64,000 nucleotides of DNA, from assembly GCF_024227715.1 (NCBI RefSeq), contig NZ_CP100448.1, positions 2,811,655-2,875,654 on the forward strand, written 5' to 3'. Both the position numbers and the translations under genes were made by a program. The notes beneath the pieces were generated by a model, which saw only the letters and a list, made by a program, of their open reading frames with translations, had not been told where the DNA came from and ran no database searches. This document shows positions 58,388-64,000 of this stretch, in pieces; the stretch's first letter is position 1, and every line of letters begins with the position of its first letter. The stretch is from Halomarina litorea (GTDB lineage: Archaea; Halobacteriota; Halobacteria; Halobacteriales; Haloarculaceae).

Positions 58388-59427
58388 GTACGGAGACGGC
58401 CACCGCCGCCGTCGTCGGCGCGAGCGGGTTCACCGGCGGCGAACTCCTCCGCCTGCTCTCGGCTCACCCCGAGTTCGAGATCGCACAGGCGACGAGTCGC
58501 TCCTACACGAACAAGACCGTCGGCTACTCGCATCCCAACCTGCGGGGTCTCGACCTGCGCTTTACCGACCCCGAGGACCTGGAGAGCGTGGACGTGCTGT
58601 TCGCCGCGACGCCCCACGGCGTCTCGATGGACCGCATCGACGCGTTCCGCGACGCCGCCGACACCGTCGTGGACCTCTCGGCGGACTTCCGGCTGGACGA
58701 CGAGGCGGCCTACGACGCCTACTACGACGGACACTCGCGTCCCGAACTCCTCGCGGAGTCGGAGTACGCGCTCCCCGAACTCAACCGGGAGAACCTGCGC
58801 GGTGCGGACCTCATCGCCTCGGGGGGGTGTAACGCCACGGCGACCCTGCTGGGTCTCCACCCGCTGAAGGAGGCGGGCATCCTCACGGGCGACGAACGCG
58901 CCGTCGTGGACGTGAAGGTCGGCTCGTCGGAGGGCGGCGCGAGTGGGGGAAAGGCCTCCAGCCACCCCGAGCGCTCGGGCGTCGTCCGGCCCTACGCGCC
59001 GACGGGCCACCGCCACGAGGCGGAGATAGAGCAGTTCTTCGGGAGCGTCGCGTTCACCGTCCACGCCGTGGAGATGGTGCGCGGGGCCTCGGCGACCTGT
59101 CACCTGTTCCCCGACGAACCCGTCACGAAGGGCGACCTGTGGGGGGCCTATCGCGAGGCCTACGAGGACGAACCGTTCGTCCGCCTCGTCGCGGGCGGGG
59201 GCGGCGTCTATCGCTACCCCGAACCCAAGGCGGTGGCGGGGACGAACTACGCGGAGGTCGGGTTCGAACTCGACCCCGCGAACGGACGAATCGTGGTCTT
59301 CTCGGCCATCGACAACATGATGAAGGGGTCGGCGGGCCAGGCGGTCCACGCCGCCAACATCGCCCTCGGCTTCGAGGAGACGGCCGGACTGGAGTTTCAG
59401 GGGCTCCACCCCGTGGGGACACCCTGA
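58384..59427 (+). CDS. argC: LysW-gamma-glutamyl-phosphate reductase (ArgC type)
   Basis: Protein of 347 residues. GASGFTGGELLRLLSAHPEFE is the NADP-binding start and ASGGCNATATLLGLHPL holds the active-site Cys. KVGSSEGGASGGKASSHPERS and GHRHEAEIEQFF are family segments; the active-site His is in the latter. It reduces the carrier-bound acyl phosphate to the semialdehyde with NADPH. The short ORF 59442-59561 lies between it and argB. Confidence 0.96.
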   Translation: MSTETATAAVVGASGFTGGELLRLLSAHPEFEIAQATSRSYTNKTVGYSHPNLRGLDLRFTDPEDLESVDVLFAATPHGVSMDRIDAFRDAADTVVDLSADFRLDDEAAYDAYYDGHSRPELLAESEYALPELNRENLRGADLIASGGCNATATLLGLHPLKEAGILTGDERAVVDVKVGSSEGGASGGKASSHPERSGVVRPYAPTGHRHEAEIEQFFGSVAFTVHAVEMVRGASATCHLFPDEPVTKGDLWGAYREAYEDEPFVRLVAGGGGVYRYPEPKAVAGTNYAEVGFELDPANGRIVVFSAIDNMMKGSAGQAVHAANIALGFEETAGLEFQGLHPVGTP

Positions 59428-59441
59428 GAGAGGTAGTTTTC

Positions 59442-59561
59442 ATGATACGCGAAACGGACACGACGCTGGATGGACGGGCGATGGAACGGGCGACGACAGC
59501 ACAGACGTCCCCGCGTCCGGTCCCGCCCCGCGGTGCGGCCTCCACGGAGGTGTCACTGTGA
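59442..59561 (+). CDS. Short ORF between argC and argB (39 aa), uncertain
   Basis: ATG at 59442; TGA at 59559-59561 overlaps the GTG start of argB by four bases. The peptide begins MIRETDTTLDGRAMERATT and is polar, rich in Thr, Ala, Pro and Arg (5 of 39). A purine-rich GAGAGGTAG lies 7-16 bases upstream and could be a ribosome-binding site. It may serve to couple argB translation to argC rather than to make a functional protein. Confidence 0.4.
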   Translation: MIRETDTTLDGRAMERATTAQTSPRPVPPRGAASTEVSL

Positions 59562-60406
59562 CGGTCGTGGTCAAAATCGGCGGCGCTCGCGCCGTCGACC
59601 CGAAGGGCGCGCTCGCGGACGTGGCCTCGCTCGTCGCGTCGGGCGAGGAGGTAGTCGTCGTCCACGGCGGGTCGACGGCGGTGGACGATACGCTCGACGC
59701 CCTCGGCGAGGACCCCGAATACGTCGAGACGCCCTCCGGCGTCGTCGGGCGGTTCACCGACGAGCGCACCATGGAGGTGTTCTCGATGGTGCTGCCGGGC
59801 AAACTCAACACCGACCTCGTCGTCGGCCTGCAGAACGCGGGCGTGGAGGCCGTCGGGCTCTCGGGCGTCGACGGCGGCCTGCTGAAAGGCCCCCGGAAGT
59901 CGGCCGTGAGAGTCCTCGAAGACGGGAAGAAGAAGATTCGCCGAGGGGACCACTCCGGGCGGGCGGAAGCGGTCAACGCCGACCTGCTGGAGACGCTGTT
60001 GGGAGGGGGCTACACGCCCGTCGTCACCGTCCCCATGCTCGCACAGGACGGGGACGACTGGCTGGCGGTCAACTCCGACGCCGACCGGGCGGCCGCCGCG
60101 GTGGCGGGCGCACTCGGCGCGGACCTCGTCCTCCTGACGGACGTTCCCGGCGTGCTCGCGGACCTCGACGACCCCGAGTCGGTCATCGACCGGGTCGCGA
60201 GTCCGGAGGAGTACGACGCGCTCACGGACGCCGCCGAGGGGTTCATGACCCGGAAGGTGATGGCCGCGACGGAGGCGCTGGAGGGCGGCGCGACGAGCGC
60301 CGTCGTCGCCAGCGCGAACGCCGACGCGCCGATCACGGCGGCGCTGGACGGGCAGGGGACGACGATGCTCCCCGACGCGCTGGCGGAGACGGAGGTGGCC
60401 GAATGA
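59558..60406 (+). CDS. argB: LysW-glutamate/aminoadipate kinase (ArgB type)
   Basis: Protein of 282 residues from a GTG that overlaps the preceding short ORF. VVKIGGARAVDP and VVVVHGGSTAVDDTLDALG are the ATP-binding motifs of the acetylglutamate kinase fold; GLSGVDGGLLKGPRKSAVRVL and GKKKIRRGDHSGRAEAVNADLL are typical of the LysW-dependent (LysZ/ArgB) branch. VNSDADRAAAAVAGALGADLVLLTDVPGV is conserved in the AAK family. It phosphorylates the side-chain carboxylate of carrier-bound glutamate. Overlaps argD by four bases. Confidence 0.95.
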   Translation: MTVVVKIGGARAVDPKGALADVASLVASGEEVVVVHGGSTAVDDTLDALGEDPEYVETPSGVVGRFTDERTMEVFSMVLPGKLNTDLVVGLQNAGVEAVGLSGVDGGLLKGPRKSAVRVLEDGKKKIRRGDHSGRAEAVNADLLETLLGGGYTPVVTVPMLAQDGDDWLAVNSDADRAAAAVAGALGADLVLLTDVPGVLADLDDPESVIDRVASPEEYDALTDAAEGFMTRKVMAATEALEGGATSAVVASANADAPITAALDGQGTTMLPDALAETEVAE

Positions 60407-61527
60407 CGAACTTCGTATTCAACGAGAAGCCCGTCCGCATCGCCCGCGGCGAGGGGCCGTATCTCTACAGCGAGGGCGGCGACGAGTTCCTCGACTTCGG
60501 GGCCTCCTACGCGGTGACGCCGACGGGCCACTGCCACCCCGACGTGGTCGCGGCGACGCAGGAGCAACTGGAGGAGTTGCTGTACGTGCAGGCGTCGTAC
60601 CCCGTCGGCGTCCGCGACGAGTTGTTCGAGAAGCTCTCGACGCTCGCGCCCGGCGACGCCGACAACGTCTGGCTCTGTAACTCCGGGACGGAGGCCAACG
60701 AGGCCGCCCTGAAGTTCGCCCGGAGCGCCACCGGACGCTCGAAGATCGTGGCGACGACCCGCGGGTTCCACGGCCGGACGATGGGCGCGCTGGCGACGAC
60801 GTGGAAGGACAAGTACAAGAAGCCCTTCGAACCGCTGGCCGGCGGCGTCGAGTTCGTCGAGTACGGCGACGGCGAGGCGATGGCCGAGGCCGTCGACGAC
60901 GAGACGGCGGCGGTCATCCTCGAACCCCTGCAAGGCGAGGGCGGCATCAACCCCGCGTCCACCGAGTACCTCGAAGCCGTGCGGGAGGCCTGTGACGACC
61001 ACGGGGCGGCGATGATACTCGACGAGATACAGACCGGCATCGGCCGCACCGGAGACCTCTGGGCCTGTGAGGGCCACGGCGTGACGCCCGACGTCCTCAC
61101 CACGGCGAAGGGCATCGCCAGCGGCCTCCCGATGGGCGCGACGCTCTGTCGGGACTGGGTCGCCGAGGGCGCCGGCCCCCACGGGTCGACGTTCTCGGGC
61201 GGCCCCGTCGTCTGTGCGGCCGCGAACGCCACCCTCGACGTCGTCGTCGAGGAGGACCTGCCGGGGAACGCGGCGAGCATGGGCGACTACCTGCAGACCG
61301 AACTGGACGCCGCCATCGGCGACGAGGTGCGCGATATCCGCGGGCAGGGCCTCATGCTCGGCGTCGAGGTGAAACGCGGGGCGAACCGCCTACTGCCGAA
61401 GTTGGCGATGAACCACGGGATACTGGCGCTCCCCGCGGGGCGAACGGTCCTCAGACTGCTCCCGCCGCTTGTCGTCGAGCAGGAGCACTGTGACAGCGTC
61501 GTGGACGCGCTGTCGGAGGTCGTGTGA
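60403..61527 (+). CDS. argD: LysW-linked acetylornithine/aminoadipate semialdehyde aminotransferase (ArgD type)
   Basis: Protein of 374 residues, fold-type I PLP aminotransferase. Substrate/cofactor segments are LCNSGTEANEAALKFAR, TTRGFHGRTMGALATT, DEIQTGIGRTGDLWACE and the PLP Lys in VLTTAKGIASGLPMGA. It uses glutamate to aminate the LysW-linked semialdehyde, giving LysW-ornithine. It overlaps argB by four bases and argE by one. Confidence 0.95.
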   Translation: MTNFVFNEKPVRIARGEGPYLYSEGGDEFLDFGASYAVTPTGHCHPDVVAATQEQLEELLYVQASYPVGVRDELFEKLSTLAPGDADNVWLCNSGTEANEAALKFARSATGRSKIVATTRGFHGRTMGALATTWKDKYKKPFEPLAGGVEFVEYGDGEAMAEAVDDETAAVILEPLQGEGGINPASTEYLEAVREACDDHGAAMILDEIQTGIGRTGDLWACEGHGVTPDVLTTAKGIASGLPMGATLCRDWVAEGAGPHGSTFSGGPVVCAAANATLDVVVEEDLPGNAASMGDYLQTELDAAIGDEVRDIRGQGLMLGVEVKRGANRLLPKLAMNHGILALPAGRTVLRLLPPLVVEQEHCDSVVDALSEVV

Positions 61528-62669
61528 TGAGCGAGTCACCCTGTACGACCGGTGAGGGCGCCGGCTCGCACGTCTCGGACGCGGCGGCCCGCGAACTGCT
61601 GGAGGAGGTCGTCGCCACGCCCTCGGTCACCGGAGAGGAACGCGCGTGCGCCGAACTGCTGGTCTCGTTCTTCGAGTCCCACGGCCGCGAGGCGTGGCTG
61701 GACGACGTGGGCAACGTCCGCGCGCCCGCCGACGACGCAGTGCTCCTGACCTCGCACATCGACACCGTCCCCGGGGACATCCCCGTGCGCGTAGAAGACG
61801 GCGGGTCGGCGGAGACGACCCGAGACGGAGGCGGTGAAGCCGCCGAGGCGAACGAGGACGGCCCCGAGCTCTGGGGGAGAGGGAGCGTCGACGCGAAGGG
61901 TCCGCTGGTGGCGATGGCCGTCGCCGCGGTCAGCACGGGCGTCTCGTTCGTCGGCGTCGTCGGCGAGGAAGTCGACTCGCGAGGGGCGCACCACCTCGTC
62001 GAGGACCGGGCCGCCCCGGAGGCCGTCGTCAACGGCGAACCCTCCGGATGGGACGGCATCACCCTCGGCTACCGGGGGCTGCTGGCGGGCACGTACGTCG
62101 CCACGAGTGCCTCCGGGCACACCTCCCGCCCCGAGAACAACGCCATCCAGGACGGGATGGACTGGTGGAACGCGGTGACCGCCGCGTTCGCGGACGACGG
62201 CGACGAGTGGACGCCAGTCTTCGAGCGCGTCACCCCGAAACCCATCGACGTGCAGGGCGGGACGAGCGACGACGGCCTCTCGGTGGAGGCGACGATGGAG
62301 GTGCAGTTCCGCGTTCCCCCCTCGCTGACCGTCGACGAGGTGCGCGAGGTCGCCGACGGGGAACTGAACGGCGGGACCGTCCGCTGGCACGACTCGGTGC
62401 CCCCCGTCATGCAGAGTCCCCGGACCGAGGTGGCCCGCGCGTTCCGCGTCGCCATCCGCGAGGCGGGCGGCGACCCCCGCCTCCTGCGCAAGACGGGCAC
62501 CGCGGACATGAACCTCTACGCGAAGGCGTGGGACTGCCCGATGGTGACGTACGGGCCGGGCGACTCGGACCTCGACCACGCGCCCGACGAGCACCTCTCG
62601 CTCGCGGCGTTCGACCGCTCGGTCGCCGTCCTCGAATCGGTCGCGCGCACGCTGCAGGGTGAGTCCTGA
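61527..62669 (+). CDS. argE: LysW-ornithine/lysine hydrolase (ArgE/LysK), M20 family
   Basis: Protein of 380 residues. The metal ligands are in LTSHIDTVPGD, WGRGSVDAKGPLVA and VVGEEVDSRGAHHL, and RKTGTADMNLYAKAWDCPMVTYGPGDSDLDHAPDEH holds the last ones. The central part has an acidic insertion (~residues 88-112), perhaps a salt adaptation. It releases ornithine from LysW. The gene begins one base before the argD stop ends; an in-frame GTG one codon earlier is another possible start. Confidence 0.94.
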   Translation: MSESPCTTGEGAGSHVSDAAARELLEEVVATPSVTGEERACAELLVSFFESHGREAWLDDVGNVRAPADDAVLLTSHIDTVPGDIPVRVEDGGSAETTRDGGGEAAEANEDGPELWGRGSVDAKGPLVAMAVAAVSTGVSFVGVVGEEVDSRGAHHLVEDRAAPEAVVNGEPSGWDGITLGYRGLLAGTYVATSASGHTSRPENNAIQDGMDWWNAVTAAFADDGDEWTPVFERVTPKPIDVQGGTSDDGLSVEATMEVQFRVPPSLTVDEVREVADGELNGGTVRWHDSVPPVMQSPRTEVARAFRVAIREAGGDPRLLRKTGTADMNLYAKAWDCPMVTYGPGDSDLDHAPDEHLSLAAFDRSVAVLESVARTLQGES

Positions 62670-63586
62670 TGCGCGGGGACGGTACCCCGCGTCACCTCGT
62701 CGACGTCGACGACCTCTCGCGGGAGGAACTGCTGGCGGTCCTCGACCGCGCGGCGGCGCTGAAGGGGTACGTCGAACGGGGCGACCCGCATCGCTACCTC
62801 GACGGGCAGACCCTCGGGATGGTCTTCGAGAAGCCCTCGACGCGCACCCGCGTCTCCTTCGAGACAGGGATGACACAACTGGGCGGGCACGCTATCTTCC
62901 TCGGGCCGGACGACATCGGCCTCGGGGGGCGCGAACCGGTGAAGGACATCGCGCGCACCCTCTCTCAGTACGTCGACTGCGTCATGGCGCGCGTGTTCGA
63001 CCACGACGACGTGGTGGAACTCGCGGAGTACGCGACGGTGCCCGTCGTCAACGGCCTGACCGACGACGCCCACCCCTGCCAGACGCTCGCCGACCTCCTC
63101 ACGGTCCGCGAGACGGTGGGTCTCGACGCCTCCGTCGCGTGGGTCGGCGACGGCAACAACGTCGCCCAGTCGTTCGTGCTGGGGGCGGCCCTCGCGGGCG
63201 TCGACCTCACCGTCGCCGCGCCCGACGGCTACGGCATCGACCCGGCGGTGCTCGACCGGGCCGCCGAACTCGGGACGGCCCCGGAGACGACCGACGACCC
63301 GGCGGCGGCCGTCGCGGACGCCGACGTGGTGTACACCGACGTCTGGGTCAGCATGGGTCAGGAGGGCGAACGCGAGGAGAAACTCGCCGTCTTCGAGGAC
63401 GGCGGCTTCCAAGTGAACGACGCCCTGCTCTCGGAGACGGACGCACAGGTCATGCACTGCCTGCCCGCTCACCGGGGCGAGGAGATAACCGACGCCGTCG
63501 TCGAGAGCGACCGGGCGCTGGTCTGGCAGCAGGCGGAGAACCGTCTGCACGCCCAGAAGGCGCTGTTGACCTGGCTGCTGGACTGA
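62669..63586 (+). CDS. argF: Ornithine carbamoyltransferase
   Basis: Protein of 305 residues. The carbamoyl-phosphate loop is KPSTRTRVSFETGMTQLGG, the ornithine motif is HPCQTLADLLTV and the third is VMHCLPAHRGEEI. It makes citrulline from ornithine and carbamoyl phosphate. It is the last gene of the LysW-arginine unit, and overlaps argE by one base. Its product is used by ArgG, encoded at the start of the cluster. Confidence 0.97.
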   Translation: MRGDGTPRHLVDVDDLSREELLAVLDRAAALKGYVERGDPHRYLDGQTLGMVFEKPSTRTRVSFETGMTQLGGHAIFLGPDDIGLGGREPVKDIARTLSQYVDCVMARVFDHDDVVELAEYATVPVVNGLTDDAHPCQTLADLLTVRETVGLDASVAWVGDGNNVAQSFVLGAALAGVDLTVAAPDGYGIDPAVLDRAAELGTAPETTDDPAAAVADADVVYTDVWVSMGQEGEREEKLAVFEDGGFQVNDALLSETDAQVMHCLPAHRGEEITDAVVESDRALVWQQAENRLHAQKALLTWLLD

Positions 63587-63632
63587 GACGGCGGGACGGC
63601 CCGCCGGGACCGGTCGAGCGGTGGGCCGGTGT

Positions 63633-64000
63633 TCAGTCCTCGCGGAGGAGTTCGAGCAGCCGTTCGTGGAGGTCGGCGAGACCCCGTTCGGACGGCATCC
63701 CGCGGCCGTACACGGAGAGGGTGTCGAACCCGGAGAGGCCGTGCTCGCCGGACTCGTCGCGCTCCCAGAACAGCCAGGCGGTGTCATCGTCCGGTTCGAG
63801 GCCGGTGTCCGCGACCGGGAACCGCAACTGGAGCGCCTCGACGGTCTCGGCGTTCTCACCGTGGCCGTGGGTCCGCTCGACGACCTCGCCACCGTCGACC
63901 GGGCGTGCGCCCTCGCCGTCGTCAAGCGCGCTCCGGGAGCCGAAGCGGTAACGGACGTCCTCCCCGGTCGGGTCGAACGTCGTCCGCTCCCCGTCGCTCA
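63633..64000 (-). CDS. Haloarchaeal protein of unknown function (start codon cut by the window edge)
   Basis: The frame reads SDGERTTFDPTGEDVRYRFG from the right edge; only the first base of the presumed start codon (ATG or GTG) lies outside, so about 122 residues are coded. The sequence is acidic, with a beta-rich first half and DDDTAWLFWERDESGEHGLSG, then a helical end (RGLADLHERLLELLRED). I do not recognise it. It is convergent with argF, 46 bases apart. Confidence 0.65.
   Translation of the reverse strand, partial: SDGERTTFDPTGEDVRYRFGSRSALDDGEGARPVDGGEVVERTHGHGENAETVEALQLRFPVADTGLEPDDDTAWLFWERDESGEHGLSGFDTLSVYGRGMPSERGLADLHERLLELLRED

Noticed and set aside
1-64000. CRISPR array, rRNA genes, insertion sequences, integrases or an intein in radA
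   Set aside because: Looked for by eye and not found. radA is full length and uninterrupted.

Overview
The window is a stretch of haloarchaeal (class Halobacteria) chromosome. Base composition is very GC-rich with strong G/C at third codon positions, the proteins are acidic, and many start codons sit about 25-30 bases downstream of a TATA-like box (leaderless transcripts). Marker genes agree: CetZ tubulin, RadA, SRP54/FtsY, aIF6, L39e, L31e, prefoldin alpha, F420 biosynthesis genes, a Bat-like regulator and the LysW-dependent arginine pathway. I cannot name the genus. I see no CRISPR array, rRNA operon, integrase or transposase.

Layout. 0-12 kb: coenzyme F420 genes (cofG cut by the window edge, cofC), a decayed polysaccharide deacetylase, cetZ, an NAD(P)-binding epimerase-like protein, a frameshifted membrane protein, tmk, an orphan E1-alpha dehydrogenase subunit facing a TrmB-family regulator, a TrkA-type protein, pspAB and radA. 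12-20 kb: sufU and sufS, an LVIVD-repeat surface protein, lipoproteins, a DUF424/TPR pair, thpR and a ZIP transporter. 20.5-23.6 kb: the translation/secretion operon rpl39e-rpl31e-eif6-rplX-pfdA-ftsY. 23.7-35.2 kb: small zinc proteins, a methyltransferase, an S9 peptidase whose gene holds two perfect palindromes, a Bat-like regulator, an exported subtilisin, srp54, an acyl-CoA synthetase and two MgtE half-transporters. 35-54 kb: membrane proteins, a Cys-rich copper-binding protein, a CBS-MaoC fusion, a membrane/molybdopterin oxidoreductase fusion, a DAO-Rieske oxidoreductase, the UPF0200/RNA-binding/HAD operon, an intron-containing tRNA-Arg followed by a repeat-rich scar, an M29 aminopeptidase, a threonine aldolase-like enzyme, a CDF transporter and a Rad3-type helicase.

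54.1-63.6 kb is a complete arginine-biosynthesis cluster: argG, argH, lysW, lysX(argX), argC, argB, argD, argE(lysK), argF. LysW is the amino-group carrier. LysX loads glutamate on it, ArgB/ArgC/ArgD convert this to LysW-ornithine, ArgE releases ornithine, and ArgF, ArgG and ArgH finish arginine.

The most interesting observation is here. The non-coding region before argG and the gap before lysW each hold a tiny ORF rich in arginine codons: 26 codons with 5 Arg, and 16 codons with 7 Arg. Both end in-frame on the same 11-mer, CGGGCCGTTAG (Gly-Arg-stop). The first begins where a strong TATA box predicts the transcript to start. The second is followed by a T-rich tract. Together they look like arginine-sensing leader peptides, that is, attenuation or translation-coupled control. 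I know of no such description for haloarchaea, but I could not search the literature. This is inference from sequence and needs comparative and expression tests.
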